DNA from: CAIXQW01 sp046049675
GTDB taxonomy: Bacteria > Bacteroidota > Bacteroidia > Chitinophagales > Chitinophagaceae
Assembly: GCA_046049675.1 (NCBI GenBank)
Contig: JBJORA010000060.1
Span: 1-39,526, forward strand
Direction of reading: 5' to 3'
DNA: 39,526 nt
In this document: in pieces, positions 1 through 7,510 of the stretch
How the letters are laid out: every line of letters begins with the position of its first letter
How positions within the stretch are numbered: the stretch's first letter is position 1
Made by a program: the position numbers and the translations under genes
Notes under the pieces: generated by a model
What the model saw: the letters and a program-made list of their open reading frames with translations, nothing else
Database searches by the model: none
What the model was told of the DNA's origin: nothing

Positions 1-78
1 AAGCATGCATAAATATGCCGCTTTTTTGGCTATTTCAACAAACTATGGTCAAAAAAAACAGCATCCAAAACACACAAA

Positions 79-222
79 CTATTGATGCATGCGACATTGA
101 GCGGTTTTTAAGGGTTGACTATCTAGCACGGAAAACCACCACTTCGCATTAAGCTCATCCCAAACAGCACGAACCTCCCTGTCGTCAAAGAATCGAATAG
201 ATATTTTGTGTTTGTTGTGCAC
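79..222 (-). pseudogene. BRO-N / phage antirepressor-like gene remnant
   Basis: The leftward frame from a GTG at 222 to a TAG at 79-81 encodes 47 residues. The core ISIRFFDDREVRAVW followed by KWWFSVLD is, from memory, the start of the BRO-N domain of prokaryotic antirepressor/DinD-like proteins (usual start: IRFF-D-REVRAVWD...WWFSV-D). The family's N-terminus is kept almost perfectly. After the WWFSVLD strand the reading continues into unrelated residues (SQPLKTAQ) and stops, so everything after roughly the first 35 residues of a protein usually above 200 aa is missing. No in-frame continuation was seen downstream (positions 1-78). I read this as a broken relic of a mobile or toxin-like accessory gene; expression is doubtful. 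Alternatively it is a very short surviving peptide gene. Confidence 0.6.
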
Positions 223-288
223 GCTAGCTCCCAGTATTATAGAATGCCAATATTAGCACTGATTTGCAGATTCCATGCAAAAAAATAA

Positions 289-1437
289 TTAGTGCTTAAG
301 CACAATTTGCGCAAGCTTAATCATTGTTTTGAAAGAAAGATCGGGATGTGCTACTTGATTAACCGTGCCAACGATATACAAGTCGTGTTTTGGGCTATAA
401 AAGGCCAATGCGCCAGATAGCCCAGAATGTCCAATAAAGTAAGGCACAGCGCCAGTAGGATTAAATATCCATGGCAACTTAAACATATGAATGCCCATGC
501 CAGACTTCATAGGAAAAAATATACTATTCCAATCCTGCATATCCTCCAGATAAGCTTTTGGGAAAAGTTTACCTGTAAAGAAAGCCTCTGTAAAGCTTAG
601 CATATCCGCCGTAGTAGACACAATACCGCCATCTGCTCCAAATGACGTCATTGCTTTAGGCACATTAAGTTCAGCTTGCTTATAGAATAATGTTTTGGGT
701 TTGCGATCTGTGCTGTCTGTGTATAAGTAAGTCTTTGTCAAATTAAGTGGCTTAAAGATGTACGATTCACAATTAGCAGCATAAGACGCTTTAGTAATTA
801 CTTCTATGACATGTCCAAGCAGCTGAAAATTCACGTCCGAGTATTTGGCTTTGCCTTTTGTGCCTGGGGCAAATAGTGGCGTCATTCTCTTCGAACGAGC
901 AATTGATTCTTCAAAAGACCAAGGCTGATCAGCGCCAGCGACAATCTCGTCTTCCAAACTCTTGCCACTTACACCTTTATCCTGAAAATAATCTGGCAAG
1001 CCAGAGGTATGCGCTAATAGATGTTTGATAGTGATATCATTGGAATAATCTTTACCCTTGAATACATGCAAGCCGCTTAGTATTTCCTTCGAAACATATT
1101 GGCTAATTTTATCTTCTAAACTTAATCGCCCTTCCGCCCTAAGTTTCAAGATGATAGCAGTGGTGAAGAGCTTGGTGGTGCTTGCAATGTAATACTGTTG
1201 CGCAGCAGCCATATTGCCTGCAGCCCCTTGCCACGCATAGTCGCCCCTTTTTACTGCGAATGAAGTGCCGAATACCTTTTTGTTGTCTACAGATTTTGTA
1301 AGAATGCTTTGTAGCGCCTTTTCTTTTTGTTGCATAGTGGAATTAACTGCTGATTGTGCATAGCCAATTGTAGGAAAAACAAAACAAGTGACATGAAGCA
1401 GAACTTTTGGTATTAATCTAGAAATTAAAGCTAGCAT
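289..1437 (-). CDS. Secreted serine hydrolase, beta-lactamase class C / PBP4* family
   Basis: This is a 382-aa protein with a signal peptide at residues 1-28 (hydrophobic run, then YAQS). The active-site motifs of the beta-lactamase-related serine hydrolase family are present: S-T-T-K (STTKLFT) as the SxxK nucleophile motif, the context AHTSGLPDYF common to the family, KYSDVNFQLLG in the position of the YxN motif, and GHSGLSGALAF in place of the KTG-type motif near the C-terminus. It should act in the periplasm or outside the cell on a peptide, ester or beta-lactam-like substrate; the exact substrate cannot be read from sequence. Most such chromosomal proteins are esterases or DD-peptidase-like enzymes and not true beta-lactamases. 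It stands alone, divergent from the SAM-hydrolase-family gene, with about 210 bases between the starts. Confidence 0.85.
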   Translation of the reverse strand: MLALISRLIPKVLLHVTCFVFPTIGYAQSAVNSTMQQKEKALQSILTKSVDNKKVFGTSFAVKRGDYAWQGAAGNMAAAQQYYIASTTKLFTTAIILKLRAEGRLSLEDKISQYVSKEILSGLHVFKGKDYSNDITIKHLLAHTSGLPDYFQDKGVSGKSLEDEIVAGADQPWSFEESIARSKRMTPLFAPGTKGKAKYSDVNFQLLGHVIEVITKASYAANCESYIFKPLNLTKTYLYTDSTDRKPKTLFYKQAELNVPKAMTSFGADGGIVSTTADMLSFTEAFFTGKLFPKAYLEDMQDWNSIFFPMKSGMGIHMFKLPWIFNPTGAVPYFIGHSGLSGALAFYSPKHDLYIVGTVNQVAHPDLSFKTMIKLAQIVLKH

Positions 1438-1605
1438 GCAATGTGGTTATTTTTCTTTTTGAAGGTTTTAGCAGCAGCAGGGTTAAAACCAATACTACAA
1501 CTCAATACGCCAACAAAAGTAGTCCTCAAGCAGAATTACTAGAAATATTTTATGCAAAAAATCTGTTCGTGAAAGTTATTGAATTTTTTGCCCATAAATT
1601 TCTTT

Positions 1606-1637
1606 TTGCGAAAACCGTACCACAAGCACTATTTTTG
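1606..1637 (+). promoter_or_regulatory. Bacteroidota-type promoter of the SAM-hydrolase-family gene
   Basis: TTG at 1606-1608, 21 bases, then TATTTTTG at 1630-1637, a perfect TAnnTTTG -7 box. It lies nine bases before the ATG at 1647, inside the longer open frame that begins at 1443, and so argues for the start at 1647. Confidence 0.6.
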
Positions 1638-1646
1638 CAGAGCAGC

Positions 1647-2474
1647 ATGGCAACCTACACCATACTAAGTGACTTTGGCGAACAAAATTATTTGAGCGCG
1701 GCAGTAAAAGGTTGCATATATACAGTAGATGCACAAGCACGCATCGTAGATATTAGCCACGATATTCAAGCATTCAACGTCTATCAAGCATCGTACGTTT
1801 TTCGGGGTGCCTTTCGGTTTTATCCGGCAGGTTCGCATCACTTGCTATTGTGCGGATTATACAATACCAATCACAAGCATCTACTGATTAGCAAGGTCAT
1901 GGATCAGTACATCTACCACGTAGATAACGAATTGGCGCATCTTGCCTTTGACTATGAAGTACCCTGCCGAAAGCTACGATTAGAAGAAGAGTTTGAGTAC
2001 AAAGTTGGCAATATTGCATCAGCTTTTGCACAAGCAAGCAGCCTTATTAATCGTGGTGCCCTACTGCAAGACTTTACTGATGAATATCGCTTGCAAGAAA
2101 TCCCGAAAGACTTGCGCACGACTGAGCACGACAATCAAATCACCGTACATGTTCTATTTATAGATAACTTTCACAACGTTATACTTAACCTCAAGCGAGA
2201 GGAATTTGAAACCTATAGGCGTGGAAGAAACTACAAAATAGAATTTGTTGGCAACGAATACATTACAGAATTAAGCGAAAGTTACAATAGTGTAGAAATG
2301 GGAAGCGCTGTCGCTTTTTTTAATGATGCCGGCTATCTAGAAATTGCGATTCGCGCTGGACAAGCTAGTAGTCTTTTTGGCTTTGAGGCACCAGAATTTA
2401 AAGACAATAGTCTTGAATACGAGCTGAGCAAAAATGCCATTTACCGTGCAGTGATTATCACTTTTGAGAACTAA
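1647..2474 (+). CDS. SAM hydroxide adenosyltransferase (DUF62) family protein, catalytic motifs degenerate
   Basis: The open frame reaches back to 1443, but homology begins at the ATG at 1647 (MATYTILSDFG), just after a perfect promoter box; this start gives 275 aa. The N-terminal domain keeps the family start (T-DFG as SDFG, residues 8-11; AAVKG 18-22; IVDISHDI 33-40). The C-terminal beta-barrel keeps IDNFHNVILN (172-181; family ID-FGN--TN) and GYLEIAIRAGQASSLFG (229-245). Family members split S-adenosylmethionine into adenosine and methionine using an Asp-Arg-His set. Here the VVDPGVG--R stretch reads CGLYNTNHK (69-77), PDNGLL reads VDNELA (92-97), and the AHLARG histidine region reads SLINRG (132-137). 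Catalysis is therefore doubtful. The ABM-domain gene follows after 7 bases, probably in one transcript. Confidence 0.85.
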   Translation: MATYTILSDFGEQNYLSAAVKGCIYTVDAQARIVDISHDIQAFNVYQASYVFRGAFRFYPAGSHHLLLCGLYNTNHKHLLISKVMDQYIYHVDNELAHLAFDYEVPCRKLRLEEEFEYKVGNIASAFAQASSLINRGALLQDFTDEYRLQEIPKDLRTTEHDNQITVHVLFIDNFHNVILNLKREEFETYRRGRNYKIEFVGNEYITELSESYNSVEMGSAVAFFNDAGYLEIAIRAGQASSLFGFEAPEFKDNSLEYELSKNAIYRAVIITFEN

Positions 2475-2481
2475 TACGACA

Positions 2482-2769
2482 ATGATAAGAATAGTAAAAA
2501 TGCACTTTCAGGCACAGCACAGCGAAGATTTTTTAGCACTGTTTGAAACCATCAAAGCAAAGATTCGCAACGTTGAAGGATGCCGCAGCGTAAGTTTACT
2601 ACGCGACAAAACTGATATTGGCATTTTCTTTACCTACAGCCATTGGCGTAGCGAGCAAGATTTAGAAAACTATAGAACAAGCGAACTTTTTATAAGCACG
2701 TGGCAAACGATAAAGCCATGGTTTGCACAACGTGGCGAAGCATGGAGTGTTGATTGTATTGATGAGTAA
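2482..2769 (+). CDS. ABM-domain protein, putative quinol monooxygenase-like
   Basis: This 95-aa protein starts at the ATG at 2482, 7 bases after the previous stop; an in-frame TTG at 2464 would overlap it. The pattern matches the small dimeric alpha/beta ABM fold: MIRIVKMHF as first strand, then a helix with EDFLALFETIKAKIRNVEGCRS, then SVSLLRDKTDIGIFFTYSHWRSEQDLENYRTSELF. The VEGC-S-SL and YSHWRSEQDLENYRTSE blocks are typical of antibiotic-biosynthesis-monooxygenase or stress-dimer proteins. Substrate and activity are unknown; many members are heme- or quinol-related, others have no known activity. It probably shares the transcript of the gene upstream. Confidence 0.75.
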   Translation: MIRIVKMHFQAQHSEDFLALFETIKAKIRNVEGCRSVSLLRDKTDIGIFFTYSHWRSEQDLENYRTSELFISTWQTIKPWFAQRGEAWSVDCIDE

Positions 2770-2771
2770 AC

Positions 2772-3683
2772 TTACACTAGCTCTTCTAGCCTCACTGTAT
2801 CGCCACCCATCGTTAGTTGATGCTGCACACCAAACTTGAGTGCTACATTACGCGCTTGGTGCCCTACTGGAAAACCAAAGCAAACAGGAAAACTAAATTG
2901 TTCTACCTTCTCCCAAATAATTTCATATTCATTCATTGGAAAAGGAATTTCATTATCCTTAGTATCTGTAAAGCCACCTACAATTAAGCCCGCCAAATGA
3001 TGCAACTTGCCGCTGCGCAATAATTGCCACATCATTCTATCAATATTATACCTGTATTCGCTTACATCTTCTAGCACAAGAATTTTGCCCGCTGTGTCTA
3101 TATCGCTGATAGTGCCAGTAAGGTCGCTAATGATAGCAAGATTACCGCCACATAATTCGCCACGACAGCTTACTGTTTCGCTTTGTACCGTCGTTTTTAT
3201 TTCGTAGCTGCTTGTTTTACCTGTAAGTGCATAGTAGATACTCATCAAACTTTCATTATCGAAATGCCCTTGATTATAACCACCGCTCATATGCGCATGT
3301 ATGGTAGCTACACCAACATGACGATGTACGTGATTGTGCAGGACCGTTACATCGCTGTAACCTACTAACCACTTTGGCTTCTGCTTAAACTTTTCCCAAC
3401 GTACATAATCTATGATGCGCACAAAGCCATATCCGCCGCGCGCAAACAATATTGCCTTTATGCTATCGTCGTCTAGAATATCCTGAAAGTCTTTGAGGCG
3501 CTCTTGATCTGTACCACTAAAAGTACCCCATGTTGTACCAATGGTTTTGCCAAGTACTACTTCAAAGCCCCAGAATTCGAGTTGCTGAACCATGGCTTGC
3601 ATGGTATCGTTTGTAACAGAACCACTCGGAGCGCAAATGCCTATTTTATCGCCTTGTTGTAAGTATGCAGGTTTTAATGCCAC
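2772..3683 (-). CDS. LD-carboxypeptidase (peptidase family S66)
   Basis: This is a 303-aa protein, the usual length of muramoyltetrapeptide LD-carboxypeptidases, which remove the terminal D-alanine from tetrapeptides during cytoplasmic peptidoglycan recycling. It starts at GTG 3683, directly at the family's first strand (KPAYLQQGDKIGICAPSG), with no signal peptide. Motifs: FARGGYG (80-86), GYSDVT with nucleophile Ser110, CGGNLAIISDLTGT (178-191), LVLEDVSEYRYNIDRM (202-217) carrying the catalytic Glu, and GFPVGHQ with His275. The Ser-Glu-His spacing agrees with that of the E. coli enzyme (S106, E200, H270). It is convergent with the ABM gene, two bases apart. A weak promoter-like box lies just upstream, so it is probably transcribed on its own. 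Confidence 0.92.
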   Translation of the reverse strand: MALKPAYLQQGDKIGICAPSGSVTNDTMQAMVQQLEFWGFEVVLGKTIGTTWGTFSGTDQERLKDFQDILDDDSIKAILFARGGYGFVRIIDYVRWEKFKQKPKWLVGYSDVTVLHNHVHRHVGVATIHAHMSGGYNQGHFDNESLMSIYYALTGKTSSYEIKTTVQSETVSCRGELCGGNLAIISDLTGTISDIDTAGKILVLEDVSEYRYNIDRMMWQLLRSGKLHHLAGLIVGGFTDTKDNEIPFPMNEYEIIWEKVEQFSFPVCFGFPVGHQARNVALKFGVQHQLTMGGDTVRLEELV

Positions 3684-3769
3684 ATTGCGAAATTATGGCA
3701 TTTACGATGATAAATTTATACAGAAGAAAAACGCAATAAGCACTAACGCAGATCCTAATGTGAAATAAA

Positions 3770-3798
3770 AAAAGCGCAACAAAAAATGCTGCGCTTTT
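3770..3798 (-). terminator. Intrinsic terminator of the outer-membrane barrel gene
   Basis: The arms AAAAGCGCA (3770-3778) and TGCGCTTTT (3790-3798) are perfect complements with an 11-base loop. On the minus strand the stem is followed by a T-rich run (A-rich at 3763-3773 on the plus strand). It sits about 20 bases past the stop of the leftward gene ending at 3817. Confidence 0.75.
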
Positions 3799-3816
3799 AT
3801 AATTAGGTAAGATAGA

Positions 3817-4722
3817 CTATTTGTTACGCTTGAACTTGGCATACATTGGCGAAGCATAAAAACGCAAGCCAAGAAATGCACCAGCTGTAAAGGTAGTTGT
3901 GCGTGCACGTTCGTTATACTGCGTTACCTCTGCAGGCAATGGACTTGGTGGCGCTGTATTGTATTTAGCATACAAATCGTTCCAGAAGAAGAAAGGCACT
4001 TCGTAAGGAGGAGCATCTGTAACCTGACGCAAGTTTTTACGATTCTCAATAAGGCGAGCGCCAAAATCTGCACGTACATTAAATGTTAGTGCCATCTGAG
4101 GCGAAATCATACACTCAAAGCCGGGCGCTACCACAAATCCAATATCGTAGTTTTTATACAATTGACCACGCAATTTTACAATGCTCGTATCGGCAGTTGC
4201 ACGCTTTAGTCCAGTATTGTCATAATAGGTTGCACCAATCAATTTATTATTCGCGTCATACAACGCAATGTCCTCGCGATAGTTTGGCAAAAATGCAAAG
4301 TAAGGCCCGAAATAACTTACAAAACGAAATCTAGCCTCTGGATTGTAGCGATTAAACGAACGGTGATAAACCAATAAGCTTACTTGCGCAAAGTTCAAAT
4401 TGCTAGAGTACTTACCAGTAATTTTACTTAATGTATCAAAGCTTTGATAGTTCTGGCCCTTCATTAAATACTGACCTTGGATACCCACGCCAATATTACG
4501 GTTTACCCATCCCATATATTCTACCCCGCCACCATACTTCAAAGTAGATAGCATGTCAAGTCGTTGATCGGCTTTGGCATCGTCCTCGTTCCACAAGCTA
4601 CTCGTGTAGTAGCCACCAGTAAGGCCAAAGGCAGAAGCCTTTTGAGCATAACTAGTTTGTGTAGCAAAAAGTACCATTACAGCAAAAAAGGCCGCCTTAA
4701 ACAACACGTTCATTTTCTTCAT
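3817..4722 (-). CDS. Outer-membrane beta-barrel protein (OmpA/PorT-like, function unknown)
   Basis: The 301-aa protein starts at ATG 4722 (MKKMNVLFKAAFF...SYAQ), which gives a clean signal peptide. The longer frame begins with a TTG inside the promoter box and is not credible. The mature part has alternating beta-strand patterns ending in aromatic or hydrophobic residues: FGLTGGYYTSSLW, GGGVEYMGWVNRNIGVGIQGQYL, FVSYFGPYFAFLP, YDIGFVVAPGFECMI, ALTFNVRADFGARL, and a last strand FTAGAFLGLRFYA. That suggests an 8- to 10-stranded barrel. The ending (LRFYASPMYAKFKRNK) lacks a terminal Phe. I do not recognise a specific family. It has its own promoter and terminator, so it is probably a single-gene unit. 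Confidence 0.75.
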   Translation of the reverse strand: MKKMNVLFKAAFFAVMVLFATQTSYAQKASAFGLTGGYYTSSLWNEDDAKADQRLDMLSTLKYGGGVEYMGWVNRNIGVGIQGQYLMKGQNYQSFDTLSKITGKYSSNLNFAQVSLLVYHRSFNRYNPEARFRFVSYFGPYFAFLPNYREDIALYDANNKLIGATYYDNTGLKRATADTSIVKLRGQLYKNYDIGFVVAPGFECMISPQMALTFNVRADFGARLIENRKNLRQVTDAPPYEVPFFFWNDLYAKYNTAPPSPLPAEVTQYNERARTTTFTAGAFLGLRFYASPMYAKFKRNK

Positions 4723-4752
4723 AAATCTAAAAATCGCGATTCGCTTAGTAGA

Positions 4753-4760
4753 CAAATATA
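4753..4760 (-). promoter_or_regulatory. -7 box (TATATTTG) of the outer-membrane barrel gene
   Basis: TATATTTG reading leftward, a perfect TAnnTTTG box 30 bases before the ATG at 4722. It overlaps the TTG that opens the longer frame and so rules that start out. Confidence 0.55.
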
Positions 4761-4983
4761 GGTGTTAAGTTGCAAATTTGACTATATCCTATTGGTTTTT
4801 AAGCTCAAAGTCTTATCCTATGCGCCTTTTGCAACATCTAAGCAGGGCTAAAAGCGCCAGATAAATGCACTTTTTTACTGAAATTTCATCTTGATGCGCG
4901 CATTGCAAGTGCAGCCTGATGTATGCAATTAAAAGTGAGAAATATTTACAAAAAGCTTAATTCAAGCTATAGCCATTAACTGC

Positions 4984-4991
4984 TATATTCG
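4984..4991 (+). promoter_or_regulatory. -7-like box (TATATTCG) before surE
   Basis: It matches TAnnTTTG at all but one position and ends five bases before the surE ATG, giving a very short or absent leader. The same layout is seen at other genes of this window. Confidence 0.4.
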
Positions 4992-4996
4992 CAACA

Positions 4997-5794
4997 ATGG
5001 CAAAAAGTAAAGAAAAGCAGCCGACTATTCTTATCACAAACGACGACGGTGTTACCGCACCTGGCATTAGTGCCTTGATTGAAGTGGCAAAAAATTATGG
5101 CCGTGTAGTTGTAGTAGCACCTGATGCTCCACAAAGTGGCATGGGTCATGCCATTACAATTGGCAAACCCCTTAGACTAAATAAGGTTAATTTGTTTAGT
5201 GGTGTAGAAGCTTACCAATGCACAGGTACACCTGTGGATTGCGTGAAGCTTGCCAACGATATTGTGCTTAAAGGTCAAAAAGCCGATTTATGCCTAAGTG
5301 GTATTAATCATGGAAGCAATGCAAGTATTAATGTGATTTACAGTGGTACTATGAGTGCTGCTATGGAAGCAAGTATAGAAGGCATACCAAGTGTAGGCTT
5401 TAGTTTATTGAACTATGCTTTTGACGCAGATTTTAGTGGCGCTAAAGAAATAGCACATCTTGTTATTCAGTTTATGCTGGACCATCAATGGACTGATCAT
5501 ACTTTGTTTAACGTCAATATTCCTGATGTGCCGTTTAGTAAAATAAAAGGCATTCGCGTATGCCGACAAGCGCACGCTAAGTGGCAAGAAAATTTTGTTG
5601 AACGCAAAGACCCAATGGGTAAAAAATATTACTGGCTAACTGGCGAATTCAAAAATTTAGACAAAGCAAAGGATACCGATATTTGGGCGCTTGAGCATAA
5701 CTATGCAAGCATGGTGCCTGTGCATTACGACCTTACGGATTACGATATGCAATTGCAACTTAGCGAGTATCTTTCTAAAAAAGCTGACAAGTGA
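4997..5794 (+). CDS. surE: 5'/3'-nucleotidase SurE
   Basis: This is a 265-aa protein of normal SurE length. SurE is a cytoplasmic, divalent-metal-dependent phosphatase acting on nucleoside monophosphates. The N-terminal ILITNDDGVTAPGI carries the metal-binding pair Asp16-Asp17; APDAPQSGMGHAIT has the metal/phosphate-site Ser47; SGINHGSN holds Asn104; and CTGTPVDCVKLA is the conserved substrate loop. YSGTMSAAMEASIEGIPSVGFSL is the classic SurE core. It is the first gene of a likely operon: its TGA overlaps the GTG of a small membrane protein by four bases, and lpxB follows. The surE-lpxB association is, from memory, common in Bacteroidota. Confidence 0.96.
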   Translation: MAKSKEKQPTILITNDDGVTAPGISALIEVAKNYGRVVVVAPDAPQSGMGHAITIGKPLRLNKVNLFSGVEAYQCTGTPVDCVKLANDIVLKGQKADLCLSGINHGSNASINVIYSGTMSAAMEASIEGIPSVGFSLLNYAFDADFSGAKEIAHLVIQFMLDHQWTDHTLFNVNIPDVPFSKIKGIRVCRQAHAKWQENFVERKDPMGKKYYWLTGEFKNLDKAKDTDIWALEHNYASMVPVHYDLTDYDMQLQLSEYLSKKADK

Positions 5795-6087
5795 GAAATA
5801 GTTTAATCTACGGCATTATTACCTCGTTGGCTGCTACGGCATTTGGTTTGGCATTTGTATACGTGGTAAAAGCGCAACCAAATAATATTAGTTTTTCCAC
5901 GTATGTTGATAGCATACTGCGTATACCAAGTTTTAGAAGCGGTATGTTAACCTTAGCATTGCTAGGCAATATTCCATTGCTGTATTTCTTTCAAAGAAGA
6001 AAAATGATGCAAGCGGCCTATGGCGTTTGTATTCCACTGATAACGATAGGCCTAATTGTTGTAGCAAGCAAACTACATTTTATCTAA
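5791..6087 (+). CDS. Small membrane protein between surE and lpxB
   Basis: 98 aa beginning at a GTG whose bases overlap the surE stop (GTGA), the usual sign of translational coupling. Three hydrophobic stretches are visible: residues 6-27 (IYGIITSLAATAFGLAFVYV), about 49-67 (SGMLTLALLGNIPLLYFF) and about 77-96 (AYGVCIPLITIGLIVVASKL), with a basic QRRK cluster between the second and third. It is therefore an inner-membrane protein of about three spans. No family is recognised. Its position between surE and lpxB suggests co-expression with lipid A synthesis, but not a defined role. Confidence 0.8.
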   Translation: MRNSLIYGIITSLAATAFGLAFVYVVKAQPNNISFSTYVDSILRIPSFRSGMLTLALLGNIPLLYFFQRRKMMQAAYGVCIPLITIGLIVVASKLHFI

Positions 6088-6100
6088 ACTGCAAAAACCT

Positions 6101-7198
6101 ATGAAGTACTATATTATTGCAGGAGAAGCGAGTGGCGATTTGCATGCAGCTGCATTGATGGCCGATATTAAGCGCAAAGATGCTGAAGCAGAATTCAGAT
6201 TTTGGGGTGGCGATAATATGCAACAGCAAGGTGGCACGCTAGTAAAGCATATCAAAGACCTTGCCTTTATGGGCTTTGTAGAAGTGCTAAAAAATATTAC
6301 CACTATACTGGGCAATCTTGCATTTTGCAAAAAAGATATCGTACAATTTGCACCACATGTCATTGTTTTTGTAGACTACCCTGGCTTTAATCTTCGTATT
6401 GCAAAATGGGCGCGCGAGCAAGGCTACAAAACGGCGTACTATATCTCGCCGCAAATTTGGGCATGGAAAGAAAACCGTGTACACGACATTAAACGCGATA
6501 TAGATTTAATGATGTGCATTTTACCTTTTGAAACAGAATTTTATAAAAGGCATAATTATACGGCTCACTACGTTGGGCATCCACTGATTAAAAGAATTGA
6601 GCAGTATCAACAAGCTAACTTAAAGCGTGTACTCAATAAAAAAGTGATTGCCTTATTGCCAGGTAGTCGCTTGCAGGAAATAGAACAAAAATTGCCCGTA
6701 ATGCTACGAATGGTAGCTGTATTTCCTGGCTATCAATTTATTATTGCACAAAGCCCCACCCTAGATGCTGAAATTTACTATGAGTACACCAAACACTTTA
6801 GTAATGTAAGCTTAGTAGCAGACGACACTTATGGCATTCTCAATAATGCGTATGCGGCATTGGTAACAAGTGGTACTGCCACTTTAGAAACAGCTTTGTT
6901 TGGCGTACCACAAGTGGTGTGTTATAAAGGCAATAAAATTAGCTATGCAATTGCCAAGCAAGTTGTAAAGGTGCCTTACATTTCCTTAGTTAATCTTATA
7001 GCTGGTAAAAAGGTAGTAACGGAACTAATACAAGATGAGCTAAACGATAAGCAACTTGAAAAAGAACTGACGATGCTACTCAAAGATGATGCCCGGCGCG
7101 ATATGATGCTCGACTACGAAGAGATAAAACAAAACTTGCAAAGTGGGCCGCATACCAAAGATGCCGCCACTTTAATATTGTCGCTATTGGGTGTTTAG
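6101..7198 (+). CDS. lpxB: Lipid-A-disaccharide synthase LpxB
   Basis: This 365-aa GT19 enzyme condenses UDP-2,3-diacylglucosamine with lipid X to form the lipid A disaccharide at the cytoplasmic face of the inner membrane. The start is clear: MKYYIIAGEASGDLHAA with the family motif GE-SGD-HAA. Other markers are FWGGDNMQQQGG, LAFMGFVEVLKN, VFVDYPGFNLRIAKWA, YYISPQIWAWKENRV, CILPFETEFY, YVGHPLIK, LLPGSRLQEI, and VTSGTATLETALFGVPQVVCY for the nucleotide-sugar site. Length and motif order are normal. It lies 13 bases after the small membrane protein and is the last gene of the surE operon. Its stop overlaps the stop of a 56-aa gene on the other strand. Confidence 0.97.
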   Translation: MKYYIIAGEASGDLHAAALMADIKRKDAEAEFRFWGGDNMQQQGGTLVKHIKDLAFMGFVEVLKNITTILGNLAFCKKDIVQFAPHVIVFVDYPGFNLRIAKWAREQGYKTAYYISPQIWAWKENRVHDIKRDIDLMMCILPFETEFYKRHNYTAHYVGHPLIKRIEQYQQANLKRVLNKKVIALLPGSRLQEIEQKLPVMLRMVAVFPGYQFIIAQSPTLDAEIYYEYTKHFSNVSLVADDTYGILNNAYAALVTSGTATLETALFGVPQVVCYKGNKISYAIAKQVVKVPYISLVNLIAGKKVVTELIQDELNDKQLEKELTMLLKDDARRDMMLDYEEIKQNLQSGPHTKDAATLILSLLGV

Positions 7199-7365
7199 CG
7201 AACGCAACGCATTACCATCACAATTATCGCAAAAGCAAATACGATAATAGAGATTCGGTTCATGCCATGCATAAGCCTAATATTGGTATTGTCTGGGGCC
7301 TCAGGATCTTTCTTTTTGAGAAATAAATACTGCAATACCATGTCTTTGATACTAGATTTACGCAT
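7195..7365 (-). CDS. Small single-pass membrane protein, DUF6728-like
   Basis: A leftward frame from ATG 7365 to TAA at 7195-7197 encodes 56 aa. It opens with MRKSSIKDMVLQYLFLKKKD, then PEAPDNTNIR, then LMHGMNRISIIVFAFAIIVM and VMRCVR. A charged N-terminal third with an aromatic YLFLKKKDPE motif is followed by a conserved-looking MHGMNRISI and one transmembrane segment (about 38-53) with a short basic tail. From memory this is the layout of the roughly 60-aa Bacteroidota family DUF6728, of unknown function. The stop codons of this gene and lpxB overlap tail to tail. The reading frame, charge distribution and N-in/C-out type anchor make a real gene likely. Confidence 0.7.
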   Translation of the reverse strand: MRKSSIKDMVLQYLFLKKKDPEAPDNTNIRLMHGMNRISIIVFAFAIIVMVMRCVR

Positions 7366-7450
7366 AGCACAAAAATACGGCTGTTCTTAGCGCCAAACCT
7401 AAGGTTTATGGCTATAAGCTATTGACAAGCAGTGCAAAAAGCGCCATTTT

Positions 7451-7481
7451 TTGTAAAATCTACCAAATTTGCCTATCTTAG
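7451..7481 (+). promoter_or_regulatory. Promoter of the lipoprotein gene at 7511
   Basis: TTG at 7451-7453, 20 bases, then TATCTTAG at 7474-7481 (one mismatch to TAnnTTTG). It lies inside the extended open frame that begins at 7469, which supports the ATG at 7511 as the true start. Confidence 0.45.
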
Positions 7482-7510
7482 CGCATTCGCAAGCAGGCGA
7501 TAAAAGTTTA

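Noticed and set aside
1464..1490. Hairpin with arms GGTTTTA and TAAAACC and a GCA-repeat loop
   Set aside because: It lies between divergent genes and has no T-run on either strand, so it is not a terminator; the 7-bp stem with a 13-base loop may be chance.
1443..1646. N-terminal extension of the SAM-hydrolase-family frame (68 residues)
   Set aside because: It has no family similarity, and a promoter with a perfect -7 box at 1630-1637 lies inside it, so translation should start at 1647.
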